Shown piece by piece: positions 9,460-19,225 of a DNA stretch of 64,000 nucleotides. The translations under genes were made by a program, and so were the position numbers. The notes under the pieces were generated by a model. That model did not search any database and was not told where the DNA came from. It worked only from the letters and a program-made list of their open reading frames with translations. How positions within the stretch are numbered: the stretch's first letter is position 1; each line of letters starts with the position of its first letter. Origin of the DNA: Desertibaculum subflavum (lineage in GTDB: Bacteria > Pseudomonadota > Alphaproteobacteria > Ferrovibrionales > Ferrovibrionaceae); contig QOZS01000021.1 of the NCBI GenBank assembly GCA_003576705.1, positions 1-64,000 of the forward strand, given 5' to 3'.

Positions 9460-10733
9460 GCGGTCCGCGGCGCCTGAAGGCCGCGGAGGTTCCGGGCCTG
9501 CTCAGGCCCGGGATGCGCGTCTTCGTGCACGGCGGTGCCGGCGAGCCGCTGCTGATTCAGGCTGCGCTGCGCGCCGATCCCGAGGCCAGCGCCGGCGTCG
9601 AGTACGTTGCGGCTTTGACGCCGGGCGTGAACGATTTCGACTATGCGGCGCTGCACCCGACGACCCGGATGGAGGGCTATTTCGTCGCGCCCTCGCAGCG
9701 GGATTCGTTCGCGGCCGGCAAGCTGCGCTTCCTGCCGATCAACTACTGCTTGATCTGGGAGCATCTGGCCGCAAGCCCGCCGGTCGATATCGCCTTCCTC
9801 AACCTGGCGCCGCCGGATGCGGGCGGCCGCTGCTCGCTTGGCCTCGGCGCCGACTTTCCCTCCGCCGTCTGGCCGCGGGCGAAGCTGATCGTGGCGCAGA
9901 TCAACCCGGCGCTGCCGCAGGTCGCCGACGATCCGGGCGTGCCGTGGGATCGTCTGCACGCGGTGATCGAGGCGGAAGGGCCGCCGATCGAGCAGGAAGT
10001 GGGCGCACCCGACGCGACGATGCGGGCGATCGCCCGCCACGCCGCCGGCCTGATCCGCGACCGCGACACCTTGCAGATCGGCATCGGGAAGGTGCAATCG
10101 GCGATCCTGGGCGAGCTGAAGGACCGCCGCGATCTTGGCTTCCAGTCCGGGCTGATCAGCGACGCCGTGCTGGATCTCGTCGAGGCCGGCGCGGTGACCG
10201 GCGCGGCCAAGACGTTCGAGAAGGGTCTGATCGTGGGCGGCCTCTATGTCGGCACGCGGCGGCTCTACGACTGGATGTGGCAGGCGCCGCAGGCGGCGCT
10301 GCGTGCCGCCAACCACACGCATGCGACGCCGGTAATCGCCCGGCTCGACAACTTCGTCTCGATCAATTCGGCTGTCGAGGTCGACCTGTTCGGCCAGTGC
10401 AATGCCGAGATGGTGGCAGGGCGACAGGTGAGCGGCACCGGCGGCTTCGCGGATTTCGTGCGCGGTGCGCGGCTGTCGCGGGGCGGCCGTTCCATCGTGG
10501 CGCTGCCGTCCCGGGCCGGCGCCAAGGCGTCGCGCATCGTGGCGAATCTGAGCGAGGGCACCGTCGTCACCGGCGCGCGCTCGGATGTGGACTGCATTGT
10601 GACCGAGCAGGGCGTGGCGGATCTCCGTGCGAAATCGGTCGACGAGCGGGCGGAGGCCCTGATCGCGGTCGCCGATCCGGCCTTTCGCGGCGATCTGGCG
10701 CAGCAATGGCGCGAACGCCGGGCGCGGCTGTAA
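9456..10733 (+). CDS. Acetyl-CoA hydrolase/4-hydroxybutyrate CoA-transferase family protein
   Basis: Protein of 425 residues related to acetyl-CoA hydrolase/transferase (AcH1/Cat2-type) enzymes, which move CoA between carboxylic acids through a glutamyl-CoA intermediate. Conserved segments are [20 protein letters not shown] near the start, [14 protein letters not shown] in the middle, and [18 protein letters not shown] with [12 protein letters not shown] in the C-terminal domain; the first of that last pair carries the glutamate expected to be catalytic. The start at 9456 overlaps the phosphatase stop by 4 bp. The acyl-CoA carboxylase gene 40 bp downstream suggests a shared role in short-chain acyl-CoA metabolism. 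Substrate unknown. Confidence 0.85.
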   Translation: MSGPRRLKAAEVPGLLRPGMRVFVHGGAGEPLLIQAALRADPEASAGVEYVAALTPGVNDFDYAALHPTTRMEGYFVAPSQRDSFAAGKLRFLPINYCLIWEHLAASPPVDIAFLNLAPPDAGGRCSLGLGADFPSAVWPRAKLIVAQINPALPQVADDPGVPWDRLHAVIEAEGPPIEQEVGAPDATMRAIARHAAGLIRDRDTLQIGIGKVQSAILGELKDRRDLGFQSGLISDAVLDLVEAGAVTGAAKTFEKGLIVGGLYVGTRRLYDWMWQAPQAALRAANHTHATPVIARLDNFVSINSAVEVDLFGQCNAEMVAGRQVSGTGGFADFVRGARLSRGGRSIVALPSRAGAKASRIVANLSEGTVVTGARSDVDCIVTEQGVADLRAKSVDERAEALIAVADPAFRGDLAQQWRERRARL

Positions 10734-10775
10734 GCTTGCCCGCCGCCGATACAAAAAGTGCGAGGAAACGCGCCT

Positions 10776-12323
10776 ATGAGCTGGGAAGCCGAGATCGAGG
10801 AACTGCGCCGCCGCGAGGCGATGGCCTACCGGATGGGCGGCGAGGACAAGATCAAGCGCCAGCATGACGGCGGCAAGCTCACCGTCCGCGAGCGGATCGA
10901 GGCGCTGCTCGACAAGGGATCGTTCCGCGAGGTGGGTGCCATCGCCGGGCGCGGCAACTACGACGGTTCCAACGAATTCGTCGAGCTCTCGCCGAGCAAC
11001 TTCGTTTTCGGCCGCGGCAAAATCGACGGCCGTCACGTGGTGGTGGGCGGCGACGACTTCACCGTGCGGGGCGGTGCCGCCGATGCTTCGATCTGGGCCA
11101 AGCAGGTGCAATCGGAGCAGATGGCGAACGAGCTGCGCCTGCCGATCGTCCGGCTGGTCGACGGCACCGGCGGCGGCGGCTCGGTGAAGTCGCTGGAGAT
11201 CGACGGCCGCACCTACGTCCCGGCCAATCCGGGCTGGGAATGGGTGGTCGCCAATATGGGCACGGTGCCGGTGGTGGCGCTGGCGCTCGGCTCCGTCGCC
11301 GGGCTCGGCGCCGCCCGCGCGGTGACCAGCCACTATTCGTTGATGGTCAAGGGCATCAGCCAGATGTTCATCGCCGGGCCGCCGGTGGTCGCCCGCATCG
11401 GCGAGGACCTGACCAAGGAGGAGCTCGGCGGCGCCGATATTCATACGCGGAATGGCGCCGTCGACGATGCGGTGGAGAGCGAGGCGGAAGCCTTCGAGCG
11501 CACACGGCGCTTCCTCTCCTACCTGCCGTCCTCGGTCTACGGCCTGCCGCCGCGCGGTGCGCCGGCGGCTGACCCGGACCGGCGCGACGAATGGCTTATC
11601 GAGGCGGTGCCGAAGGACCGGCGCAAGGTCTACGACATGCGCAAGATCCTGCGCTCGATCTTCGACCAGGACAGTTTCTTCGAGATCGGCAGGATGTCAG
11701 GCCGTTCGGTGATCGCGGGCCTGGCGCGGCTGGACGGCTGGCCGGTCGCCGTTCTGGCGAGCGACCCGCGGGTCTATGGCGGCGGCTGGACCGCCGATGC
11801 CTCGCTGAAGGTGACGCGCTTCGTCGACATGGCGGAGACCTTCCACCTGCCGGTCGTGCATCTCGTCGACATCCCGGGCTTCGTGATCGGCCTGGAAGCG
11901 GAGCGGACGGCGACCATCCGGCACGGCGCCCGCGCGCTGGCGGCGGTCTATCAGGCGACGGTGCCGTGGTGCTCGATCGTGGTGCGCAAGGCCTTCGGCG
12001 TCGCCGGCGCCGCGCATATGAATGCCAAGCGGTTCAAGTACCGCTACGCCTGGCCGTCCGGCGATTGGGGCTCGCTGCCCATCGAAGGCGGGGTCGAGGC
12101 CGCCTACCGCGCCGAGATCGCCGCCGCATCCGATCCCGCCGCCCATCGCGCCGCGATCGAGGAGAGGTTGAACCAGTACCGCTCGCCGTTCCGCACCGCC
12201 GAGGCATTCCTGATCGAGCAGATCATCGATCCGCGCGAGACCCGGCCGCTGCTCTGCGAATTTGCTGCCATCGCTGCGCCGCTGCGGGAAGCTGGTCCCC
12301 GCAGCTTCCACATGCGGCCGTGA
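10776..12323 (+). CDS. Acyl-CoA carboxylase carboxyltransferase (beta) subunit
   Basis: Biotin-dependent carboxyltransferase of 515 residues (propionyl-/methylcrotonyl-CoA carboxylase beta and MmdA family). It has the N-terminal crotonase-like domain (KLTVRERIEALLDKGSFREVG; later MVKGISQMFIAGPPVV) and the C-terminal domain (VYDMRKILRSIFDQDSFFEI; then RKAFGVAGAAHMNAKRF). The ATG at 10776 follows AGGAAACGCGCCT; an in-frame GTG at 10758 is less likely. No biotin carboxylase or carrier partner is adjacent, so the alpha chain must lie elsewhere. The TGA abuts the ATG of the adenylate cyclase gene directly. Acyl substrate not determined. Confidence 0.9.
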   Translation: MSWEAEIEELRRREAMAYRMGGEDKIKRQHDGGKLTVRERIEALLDKGSFREVGAIAGRGNYDGSNEFVELSPSNFVFGRGKIDGRHVVVGGDDFTVRGGAADASIWAKQVQSEQMANELRLPIVRLVDGTGGGGSVKSLEIDGRTYVPANPGWEWVVANMGTVPVVALALGSVAGLGAARAVTSHYSLMVKGISQMFIAGPPVVARIGEDLTKEELGGADIHTRNGAVDDAVESEAEAFERTRRFLSYLPSSVYGLPPRGAPAADPDRRDEWLIEAVPKDRRKVYDMRKILRSIFDQDSFFEIGRMSGRSVIAGLARLDGWPVAVLASDPRVYGGGWTADASLKVTRFVDMAETFHLPVVHLVDIPGFVIGLEAERTATIRHGARALAAVYQATVPWCSIVVRKAFGVAGAAHMNAKRFKYRYAWPSGDWGSLPIEGGVEAAYRAEIAAASDPAAHRAAIEERLNQYRSPFRTAEAFLIEQIIDPRETRPLLCEFAAIAAPLREAGPRSFHMRP

Positions 12324-14156
12324 ATGGCTGACACCACGGCGGCGCCAAGCGGGCCCCCCGAGCTCGACACGCCTCTCGTCGCCAAGCGTCGCGTATCGAT
12401 CGTGTCGCTGCTCGGCTTCGGGGCCGGCGCGATGGCCTTGCTCGGGCTGGTTGCCATCGGCATGGCGATCTTTGGCGGGATCGATGCCAGCGTGCGACTG
12501 CTGCGCCAACACAGCCTCGCCACGGTCGACACCCTGATTGCCCGGGTGTCGCTGCATCTGCGGCCGGCCGAGGATGTGATCGCCTTCCTTGGCGACCGTA
12601 TTGCAGAAGGCGATCTCGACCCTGCCGACACAGCCCGTCTGTCCGCCGCCTTCGTCGGCGCGCTGGCGGCGGCACCGCAGATCGACGGCATATCCTACAT
12701 GCCCTCGAGCAAGCTCTCGCTCGCCGTCGTGCGTCAGGACAGCGAGCTCAGGCTGAAGCGCGTCGACATGCGCACGGTGCCCGGGGCGGAAGAGGAGTTC
12801 ATCAACACGGTGTCCCAGGACGGCCTGTTCTGGGGCGACCTGATCTACAGCCCGCTGCTGAACGAGCCGGTGCTGAACGTCCGCCAGCGGGTCGGGACCG
12901 GCGCCGCGCTGGCGGCGGTCGTGTCGCTCGGCGAGCTGTCGCGGCTGGTCGCCAATTTCGGCGACGGGCCCGGCCAGCGCGCCTTTATCCTGGTCAATCA
13001 CGACCAGGTACTGGCGCATCCCGCCCTGGTGGACCGCTGGCATGAATACGTGGTGCAGCAGCGCCTGCCCACCATCGCGGAAGTGGGCGATCCGGTCCTT
13101 GCCGCGATGTGGGGGCCGCGGGCGCGCTCGTGGATCTCGGCCAAGGTACTGGCCGGCGGGCTTGGCCATCGCGTCAGCGTGGACGGGGTGGAGTACATCT
13201 TCATCTATCGCGAGTTTCTCGGCTTCGGGCCGCAGACCTGGGTCGTCGGCCAGTACCTCCCACTGACCGATATCCTGCCGCTGACCCGGGGCATCGCCTT
13301 TGGCGGGCTCGCCGCCATCGTGCTGCTGCTGGCCGCCGGCGTGTTCGCCTGGCGCATCGGCCGCTGGATCGGACGCCCCGTGGCCGGGCTTGCGGAAGCC
13401 GCGCATCAGATCCGCAGCCTCGACTTCGAGGGGCCGGACTTGCCCCGCAGTGTGCTCCGCGAGATCGACGCGGCGGCGACGGCGTTCAATGCCAGCCGCC
13501 AGGCGCTGCGCTGGTTCAGTCTCTACGTGCCGCGTCGCCTGGTCACCCGTCTGCTGGCCGAGGGCGAGGCGACCATGGTATCGCGCCGGCGACAGGTGAC
13601 GGTGATGTTCACCGACATCGTCGGCTTCACCCCGATGGCCGAGCAGCTTGGCGAGAAGGAGACGGCCGAGTTGCTGAACGAGCACTTCGCGCTGCTCGCG
13701 CGCTTCATCGAGGCCGAAGGTGGCGTGATCGACAAGTTCATGGGCGACGCGGTCATGGCGACCTGGGGCGCGATCAAGCGTACCGAGGAGCATGCCGCCC
13801 AGGCATGCCGCGCCGCGCAGGGCATCGCCAAGGCGGTCGTCGAGCAGAATGCGAAGCGCATGGCGGAGGGGTTGCCGCCAATTCGTGTCCGAGTCGGGCT
13901 GCATTCGGGGCCGGTCGTGGTCGGCAATATCGGATCGCCCGGCCGCATCAATTTCACCGTGGTGGGCGACACGGTGAACGCCGCACAACGCCTCGAAGTG
14001 CTCGGCAAGCTGTTCCTCAAGGAGGACGAGCAGGTGGTGGTGCTCTGCTCCGAGGCCACGCATCGCGCCGCGGGCGAGGCGGCGACGGGTGAGCCGGTCG
14101 GCGAGCATCACCTGACCGGTCGCGAGGGCACGGTTCAGGTCTGGCGGCTCAGGTAA
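12324..14156 (+). CDS. Membrane-anchored class III adenylate/guanylate cyclase with extracytoplasmic sensor
   Basis: Receptor-type nucleotide cyclase of 610 residues. One membrane segment lies at about residues 25-50 and a second at about 320-345, bracketing a roughly 270-residue extracytoplasmic region that resembles a Cache sensor. A HAMP-like linker (RWIGRPVAGLAEAAHQI) and a C-terminal catalytic domain follow. Catalytic-domain marks are MFTDIVGFT (metal Asp), VIDKFMGDAVMATWG (second Asp and a purine-side Lys) and FTVVGDTVNAAQRLE (transition-state Asn/Arg). The Lys/Asp pattern favours ATP over GTP, by inference. The ATG immediately follows the stop of the carboxylase subunit. The 3' end overlaps aat tail to tail by 8 bp. 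Confidence 0.9.
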   Translation: MADTTAAPSGPPELDTPLVAKRRVSIVSLLGFGAGAMALLGLVAIGMAIFGGIDASVRLLRQHSLATVDTLIARVSLHLRPAEDVIAFLGDRIAEGDLDPADTARLSAAFVGALAAAPQIDGISYMPSSKLSLAVVRQDSELRLKRVDMRTVPGAEEEFINTVSQDGLFWGDLIYSPLLNEPVLNVRQRVGTGAALAAVVSLGELSRLVANFGDGPGQRAFILVNHDQVLAHPALVDRWHEYVVQQRLPTIAEVGDPVLAAMWGPRARSWISAKVLAGGLGHRVSVDGVEYIFIYREFLGFGPQTWVVGQYLPLTDILPLTRGIAFGGLAAIVLLLAAGVFAWRIGRWIGRPVAGLAEAAHQIRSLDFEGPDLPRSVLREIDAAATAFNASRQALRWFSLYVPRRLVTRLLAEGEATMVSRRRQVTVMFTDIVGFTPMAEQLGEKETAELLNEHFALLARFIEAEGGVIDKFMGDAVMATWGAIKRTEEHAAQACRAAQGIAKAVVEQNAKRMAEGLPPIRVRVGLHSGPVVVGNIGSPGRINFTVVGDTVNAAQRLEVLGKLFLKEDEQVVVLCSEATHRAAGEAATGEPVGEHHLTGREGTVQVWRLR

Positions 14157-14802
14157 GTGCGTCGAGCACCGCGTCCGGCGGCCAGTCCGCGGGCGCGGCG
14201 TGGAAATTGCCGCGCACCTTCAGCGCGGCGGCCAACTGGCGCCGATAGGCAAGGCGCGGAACCTCCACGGTGCCGAACTGGGCCAGATGCTCGGTCTGGA
14301 ACTGGCAGTCGAGCAGCGCATAGCCGCCGATGCGGAGCCGGGCGACCAAGTGGACCAGGGCCACCTTGGAGGCGTCGGTCACCCGGCTGAACATGCTCTC
14401 GCCGAAGAAGGCGCCGCCGATGGAAACGCCGTAGAGCCCGCCGACCAGCCGCCCGTCCAGCCGCGTCTCCACGGAATGGGCATGGCCCATGCGGTTAAGC
14501 TCGGTATAGAGCTCGATGATTCTGTCGCTGATCCAGGTGGACTTGCGGTCCTCCGCCTCGTCGGCGCAGGCCTCCATCGTGCCGCGGAAATCGTGGTCGA
14601 CGGTGACCTGCAACCTGTTCTGTTTCACCGTGCGACGCAGTCGCCTCGGCTGGTGAAAGCCGTCCAGCGGCAACACGCCGCGCCGGATCGGGTCGAACCA
14701 TTCGAGCTGGGGATCCGTCCGGCTGTGCGCCATCGGGAAGATGCCGTGCATATAGGCGCGCAGCACGATCTCGGGCGTGACGGGGAGGAAGGTGTCGCTC
14801 AT
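14149..14802 (-). CDS. aat: Leucyl/phenylalanyl-tRNA-protein transferase
   Basis: Aat (217 aa) transfers Leu or Phe from aminoacyl-tRNA to N-terminal Arg or Lys, creating destabilising N-termini for ClpS-ClpAP. Typical motifs are [67 protein letters not shown] and [15 protein letters not shown]. The ATG at 14802 overlaps the accC stop (ATGA); the frame continues upstream inside accC but the family N-terminus starts here. It is the last gene of the aroQ-accB-accC-aat run. Both ClpS and ClpA are encoded later in this window. Confidence 0.96.
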   Translation of the reverse strand: MSDTFLPVTPEIVLRAYMHGIFPMAHSRTDPQLEWFDPIRRGVLPLDGFHQPRRLRRTVKQNRLQVTVDHDFRGTMEACADEAEDRKSTWISDRIIELYTELNRMGHAHSVETRLDGRLVGGLYGVSIGGAFFGESMFSRVTDASKVALVHLVARLRIGGYALLDCQFQTEHLAQFGTVEVPRLAYRRQLAAALKVRGNFHAAPADWPPDAVLDALT

Positions 14803-16142
14803 CCCTTGTTGGCGATGAACTCCTCGAGCCAGTGGATGTCGTAGGCGCCGTTGACGAAATCCGGCTGCTGCAACAGCGCGAGGTGCAGCGGGATATTGGT
14901 CTCGATGCCGCCGATAGCGTACTCGCCGAGCGCACGTTTCAGCCGCATCAGGCATTCGTTGCGCGTCTGTCCGGTGACGATCAGCTTGGCGATCAGGCTG
15001 TCGTAATAGGGTGGTACCACGCAGCCGGCATAGAGCGCGCTGTCGACCCGGATGCCGAGCCCGCCCGGCGCGTGGTACTCGACCACCTTGCCCGGCGACG
15101 GCGCGAAGCTGACCGGGTTCTCGGCATTGATGCGGCATTCGATGGCATGGCCCTCGATCCGCACTTCCTCCTGCTTGAAGCTGAGCGGCGCGCCCTGGGC
15201 GATGCGGATTTGCTCGCGCACGATGTCGATGCCGGTGACCGCCTCCGTCACCGGATGCTCCACCTGCAGACGGGTGTTCATCTCGATGAAGTAGAACTTG
15301 CCGTCCTCGTAGAGGAACTCGATGGTGCCGGCGCCGAGATAGCCGAGTTCCTTCAGCGCGTCGGTGACGGTCTTGCCGATCTGCTGCCGCTGCATCGCGT
15401 TGAGCGCGGGCGAGGGCGCCTCCTCCAGCACCTTCTGGTGCCGCCGCTGCAGCGAGCAGTCCCGTTCGCCGAGATGCACGACATTGCCGTGGCTGTCGGC
15501 CATCACCTGCACTTCGATATGGCGCGGCCGGGTCAGGTACTTCTCGATATAGACAGCGTCGTTGCCGAAGGCGTTGCGCGCTTCCGAGCGGGCCTGCGAA
15601 AGCGCCTGCGGCAGCTCGGCGGAGGAGCGCACCACCTTCATGCCGCGGCCGCCGCCACCGGCCGAGGCCTTGATCAGCACCGGATAGCCCATCGCCTCGG
15701 CAATGCGGCGCGCGTCGTCGTCGCTGGTGATGCCGCCGTCGGAACCGGGGACGACGGGAATACCGACCCGGCGGGCCGCTGCCTTGGCCTCGATCTTGTC
15801 GCCCATCAGGCGGATCTGCGCTGGCCGCGGTCCGATGAAGACGATGTCATGCGCTTCGACGATCTCGGCGAAACGGGCGTTCTCGGACAGGAAGCCGTAG
15901 CCTGGATGGATCGCGTCGGCCCCGGTGATCTCGGCCGCGGCGATGATCGAGGGAATATTGAGATAGCTGTCGCCGGGCGGCGGCGGGCCGATGCAGACGC
16001 TCTCGTCGGCGAGGCGGACATGCATGGCATTGGCATCGGCGGTCGAGTGCACGGCCACCGTGGAGATGCCCATCTCGCGGCAGGCGCGCAGGATGCGGAG
16101 CGCCACCTCGCCGCGGTTCGCGATCAGGACCTTTTCGAACAC
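14799..16142 (-). CDS. accC: Acetyl-CoA carboxylase, biotin carboxylase subunit
   Basis: Biotin carboxylase (447 aa), the ATP-dependent CO2-loading subunit of acetyl-CoA carboxylase in fatty-acid synthesis. ATP-grasp motifs are intact: [19 protein letters not shown] at the start, [15 protein letters not shown] (glycine-rich lid), [14 protein letters not shown], and [27 protein letters not shown] (Mg and catalytic residues). The length equals the family norm (445-450). It follows accB by 12 bp in the standard accB-accC order and overlaps aat by 4 bp. Confidence 0.97.
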   Translation of the reverse strand: MFEKVLIANRGEVALRILRACREMGISTVAVHSTADANAMHVRLADESVCIGPPPPGDSYLNIPSIIAAAEITGADAIHPGYGFLSENARFAEIVEAHDIVFIGPRPAQIRLMGDKIEAKAAARRVGIPVVPGSDGGITSDDDARRIAEAMGYPVLIKASAGGGGRGMKVVRSSAELPQALSQARSEARNAFGNDAVYIEKYLTRPRHIEVQVMADSHGNVVHLGERDCSLQRRHQKVLEEAPSPALNAMQRQQIGKTVTDALKELGYLGAGTIEFLYEDGKFYFIEMNTRLQVEHPVTEAVTGIDIVREQIRIAQGAPLSFKQEEVRIEGHAIECRINAENPVSFAPSPGKVVEYHAPGGLGIRVDSALYAGCVVPPYYDSLIAKLIVTGQTRNECLMRLKRALGEYAIGGIETNIPLHLALLQQPDFVNGAYDIHWLEEFIANKG

Positions 16143-16154
16143 CGGGCGGCCCGG

Positions 16155-16640
16155 CTATTCGATCAGCATGAGAACCTGGCCGAACTCCACCGGCGTCTGG
16201 TTCTCGACCAGGATGCGGGTCACCCGGCCGGCGCGATGCGCGGGGATGGCGTTCATCGTCTTCATCGCTTCGACGATCATCACCGTCTGGCCCTCGCGCA
16301 CATTGTCGCCGACCTGGACGAAGGAGGCGGCGCCCGGCTCCGGCGCCACGTAGGCGGTGCCGACCATCGGCGATTTCAGCGCGCCCGGCAGTTTGGCGAG
16401 GTCCTCGTCCCCCGCAGGCGCCGCCGCGATCGCCGACGGCATTGCGGTGAGCGACGGCGCGACGGCGACGGTGGCTCCCGGTACGCCACGCGCCACGCGG
16501 ATGCGCACCGTGCCGTCGGACCATTCGATCTCCGACAGGTTGGTCTCGGCGAGGAGCTCGGCGAGCTCGCGGATCGCTTCCTTGTCGAGCTTGGATTTCG
16601 GCAATCCGTTCTCCTGTTTTGTCATGCCCTGCTTCGTCAT
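16155..16640 (-). CDS. accB: Acetyl-CoA carboxylase, biotin carboxyl carrier protein
   Basis: BCCP (161 aa) carries biotin on the lysine of the EAMKTMN motif near the C-terminus; the surrounding strands ([22 protein letters not shown], then [11 protein letters not shown]) form the biotinyl hammerhead. The N-terminal part ([21 protein letters not shown]) is the usual docking region and is joined by an alanine- and proline-rich linker. The start at 16640 overlaps the aroQ stop (ATGA). A second in-frame ATG five codons in is a possible alternative start. It works with AccC downstream and a carboxyltransferase encoded elsewhere. Confidence 0.96.
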   Translation of the reverse strand: MTKQGMTKQENGLPKSKLDKEAIRELAELLAETNLSEIEWSDGTVRIRVARGVPGATVAVAPSLTAMPSAIAAAPAGDEDLAKLPGALKSPMVGTAYVAPEPGAASFVQVGDNVREGQTVMIVEAMKTMNAIPAHRAGRVTRILVENQTPVEFGQVLMLIE

Positions 16641-17074
16641 CCGACCAGATCGGCCATCGCCTCGAGCGCGAGCGCATAGCCCTTGGGGCCGAGCCCGCAG
16701 ATCACCCCGCGCGCGGCGAGCGAGACATAGGAATGATGGCGAAACTGGTCGCGCCGGAAGATGTTGGAAATATGCACCTCGATCACCGGCTTGTCGCAGG
16801 CGAGCAGCGCATCCATCAGCGCGACGGACGTATGCGAATAGCCGCCGGCGTTGACGATCAGCCCATCGGCCTTGGCGCGCGCCTCCTGCACCCAGGTGAT
16901 CAGCTCGCCTTCAGCGTTCGACTGCCGGAAATCGACCTCGAGCCCGAGCGCCTTGCCGCGCGCCTGGCAGAGCTGCTCCACATCGGCGAGCGTCTCACGG
17001 CCATAGATCTCCGGCTGGCGCAGGCCCAGCATGTTCAGATTGGGGCCGTTCAGGATCAGGACGGTCTTCGCCAT
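16637..17074 (-). CDS. aroQ: 3-dehydroquinate dehydratase, type II
   Basis: Type II dehydroquinase (145 aa), the third step of the shikimate pathway. Family motifs are [20 protein letters not shown] (active-site loop and Tyr), [37 protein letters not shown] and [19 protein letters not shown] (catalytic His). The length matches the dodecameric type II enzyme (about 145-150). It is the promoter-proximal gene of aroQ-accB-accC-aat, a common alphaproteobacterial arrangement, and is divergent from the secreted-protein gene at 17350 across roughly 275 bp. Confidence 0.96.
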   Translation of the reverse strand: MAKTVLILNGPNLNMLGLRQPEIYGRETLADVEQLCQARGKALGLEVDFRQSNAEGELITWVQEARAKADGLIVNAGGYSHTSVALMDALLACDKPVIEVHISNIFRRDQFRHHSYVSLAARGVICGLGPKGYALALEAMADLVG

Positions 17075-17349
17075 CGCGCGATTCGGGCCTCACGAAAGAG
17101 GGGCCTTATATCGGGTTGGGCCAGGGCGGGAAAGCCGAGGGTGCCGAGCGCCGGTACGATCGACCCGACTTCGCCCCGGCGCCGGCGAGGCAGCGATCGA
17201 GTTGACGCAATCCCGCGACGGAACTCCCGCTTCGTGCAAATCCCACGCTGCGCGCCGATGCGGGCCCGAAGTGAACTTTGCTCGAGCGATTTATTAAATC
17301 CCGGCCGGCGATGCTCACGTCCGACCATTCTTGTCCCTGGAGATCCGTC

Positions 17350-17871
17350 GTGCCGTGGAAGCTGCATCGATTTGTCATTCTCGTCGCCTTCGGATTGGCG
17401 GCCGTCTTGCTGCCGCTCTCGACGCAGGCACAGACCTATAAGCCGCTGATGCCGTTGCTCGTCGACATTCCGCAATGGGAAGCGGAAGCGCCGGAAGGCA
17501 TGACCATGGCCTCCGATGGCCAGGAAATCGTCTGGGCCGCACGGAATTACCGGAAAGGCGATGCGGAGATCTCGGTGATTCTCGGCGTCGGCCATCCCAT
17601 GGCGAGCCAGGCCGAAGCCATGGGGCAGGGCGGCAAGATGCAGTATCAGGCCGGAGGTGTGGTGTACGAGACCGCGACCGTGAAGGGCTTTCCGGTGGTG
17701 CGCTTCTACAGCAAGGACGAAAAGACAGGCTTTCTGCTGGTGGCGCTGAACTCGGGCGCCTTGCCGGCCTCGCTCATCGTGCAGTTCTCCGAGCTCGATT
17801 CCGCCGAAGGCTTCGCCATCGCGGAGCGCTTCGACTGGTCGAAGATGCAGAAGGCGGTGGCGAGGAAGTAG
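17350..17871 (+). CDS. Secreted protein of unknown function
   Basis: Not recognised as a named family. With the GTG start at 17350 the product is 173 residues and begins with a classical signal peptide: basic MPWKLHR, a hydrophobic core VILVAFGLAAVLLPL, and probable cleavage after TQA before QTYKP. The GTG is chosen because GGAG lies 8 nt upstream; an ATG at 17311 or 17278 would bury the signal peptide behind a charged extension. The mature part (about 145 aa) shows alternating strands and single Phe/Tyr-rich turns but no cysteine pair. It stands alone, divergent from aroQ. The 275 bp upstream, apart from promoters, shows no recognisable feature. Confidence 0.6.
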   Translation: MPWKLHRFVILVAFGLAAVLLPLSTQAQTYKPLMPLLVDIPQWEAEAPEGMTMASDGQEIVWAARNYRKGDAEISVILGVGHPMASQAEAMGQGGKMQYQAGGVVYETATVKGFPVVRFYSKDEKTGFLLVALNSGALPASLIVQFSELDSAEGFAIAERFDWSKMQKAVARK

Positions 17872-17898
17872 CTCCCGCCGCCCGCCTCCGCACGGCGA

Positions 17899-19065
17899 TC
17901 ACACTCGGAAGGTCAGCTTGTCGAAGCCGCCGCGAACGCGGCCGACGATCTCGAAGCTGTCGGCATTCGCCGCGACGTGGTGGGTGAGGCAGCTCGCATC
18001 GCGATAAACGCGCTGCAGCGCGCCGGCGCGGCGGATCGCCCCCGCGCCGGCTGCGTCGTAGGCGGCGCGCACGATGCGCTCGCATTGATGCACGGCGGTC
18101 ACCGCGGCAAGCCGCGCCCTGAGCCGCAGATCCTGGCTCAGCGCCTCCTCGCAACAGGCGATGTCCCACACTTCCTCGAGCACCGTCTCGAGCCCGGCCT
18201 GCACGGCGAGGAGCAGGCCCTCGGCCTCCTCCAGCGTGTGCAGCACGGCCGCCTTGGTCAGCAGCGGCTGGCGGGAATAGATGTCGAGCTTAGGGCCCAG
18301 CTCCTGGCGCACCTCGTCCAGCGCTCGCCGCGCGAGGCCGAGCTGCGTGCCGGCCGCGCAGAGCGTGATGAACCAGGTCCCGGAGACGAAGATGCCGGTC
18401 GGCCGCCGGCTGTTCGGCGTGCAATCGGGCCAGGTGAAGGTGTGGCTCCAGGGCACGAAGACGTCGTCGAAGACGATGTCGTGGCTGCCGGTGCCGGCGA
18501 GGCCGACCGGATCCCAGACCTCGTCGATCCGGACCTGCTCGCGCCGGGCCAAGGCCACGACGAAGCGCGCCGCCGCCTCGCCATCGGTCGCGGCCAGCCG
18601 CAGCATGCCGCCGAGATGGGTCGCGGCGGTGCAGCCGGTGCCGAAGCCCCAGCGCCCGCTGATGATGAGCCCGCCCGCCACCTCGCGCGCCTTGACCTTG
18701 CCCTGGTTGCTCCAGGCCGCGCTCGCCATCGGATCGGCGAGGAACTCCCCCAGCAGGCCCTCGTTCGCAAGATTGGCAATCAGCGCGCTGCAGGCCGCGC
18801 CATGCGCCACCGTCCAGCCGGTGGACGCATCGGCATAGGCGAGCGTCGTGATGACGCGGAGCCACTCGTTGGGCGGCGCGCCGAGGCCACCCTGTTCGCG
18901 GGCGACCAGAAGGCGATAGAGGCCGGCGGCCTTGAGGCGGTCGACATAGTCGAAGGCGATGCGACGCGCGCCTTCGAACTCTTCCGCGCGGCTCCTCGCC
19001 TCTTCCGCCAGGGCAGGCAGGGCGCCGCGCAGCACGCTGTGCAGGCTGCCGGGATGGGTGTTCAT
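17899..19065 (-). CDS. Acyl-CoA dehydrogenase-family flavoprotein (HpaB/DszC-like monooxygenase type)
   Basis: Protein of 388 residues with the acyl-CoA dehydrogenase fold in the variant shared by flavin-dependent monooxygenases (type-2 C-terminal domain). The N-terminal helices include YVDRLKAAGLYRLLVAREQGGLG. The beta domain carries WSNQGKVKAREVAGGLIISGRWGFGTGC and DPVGLAGTGSHDIVFDDVFVP. The C-terminal helices contain YDAAGAGAIRRAGALQRVYRDASCLTHHVAAN, a pattern of the two-component hydroxylase subgroup. The ATG at 19065 follows GAGGAG. It may hydroxylate an aromatic or heterocyclic substrate with FADH2 supplied by a reductase encoded elsewhere; the substrate is not predictable. Confidence 0.75.
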   Translation of the reverse strand: MNTHPGSLHSVLRGALPALAEEARSRAEEFEGARRIAFDYVDRLKAAGLYRLLVAREQGGLGAPPNEWLRVITTLAYADASTGWTVAHGAACSALIANLANEGLLGEFLADPMASAAWSNQGKVKAREVAGGLIISGRWGFGTGCTAATHLGGMLRLAATDGEAAARFVVALARREQVRIDEVWDPVGLAGTGSHDIVFDDVFVPWSHTFTWPDCTPNSRRPTGIFVSGTWFITLCAAGTQLGLARRALDEVRQELGPKLDIYSRQPLLTKAAVLHTLEEAEGLLLAVQAGLETVLEEVWDIACCEEALSQDLRLRARLAAVTAVHQCERIVRAAYDAAGAGAIRRAGALQRVYRDASCLTHHVAANADSFEIVGRVRGGFDKLTFRV

Positions 19066-19170
19066 CGGGTGCTCCTCGGACCGGGATTGGCCGTGTCGCG
19101 AGCAGTCATCCGGATGCCGTACTTTGCCGCCAGTCCGTATTCCGAACCGGCGCAGCCCGGCGGAGCCGAG

Positions 19171-19203
19171 AAAAAGGGCAGGGCCGGCATCGGCCGGCCC
19201 TGC
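19171..19203 (-). terminator. Rho-independent terminator downstream of the RidA gene
   Basis: A perfect 11-bp inverted repeat (19178-19188 and 19193-19203, GCAGGGCCGGC with its complement) encloses a 4-base loop. On the minus strand it is followed by a run of five T (19175-19171). It lies 23 bp past the stop of the RidA-family gene. Confidence 0.8.
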
Positions 19204-19225
19204 TGTTGATCCGGAAAAGTGACGC

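Noticed and set aside
17075..17349. Possible RNA gene in the aroQ/secreted-protein gap
   Set aside because: No cloverleaf, conserved RNA motif or strong hairpin with T-run was found; the gap is best explained as a divergent promoter region.
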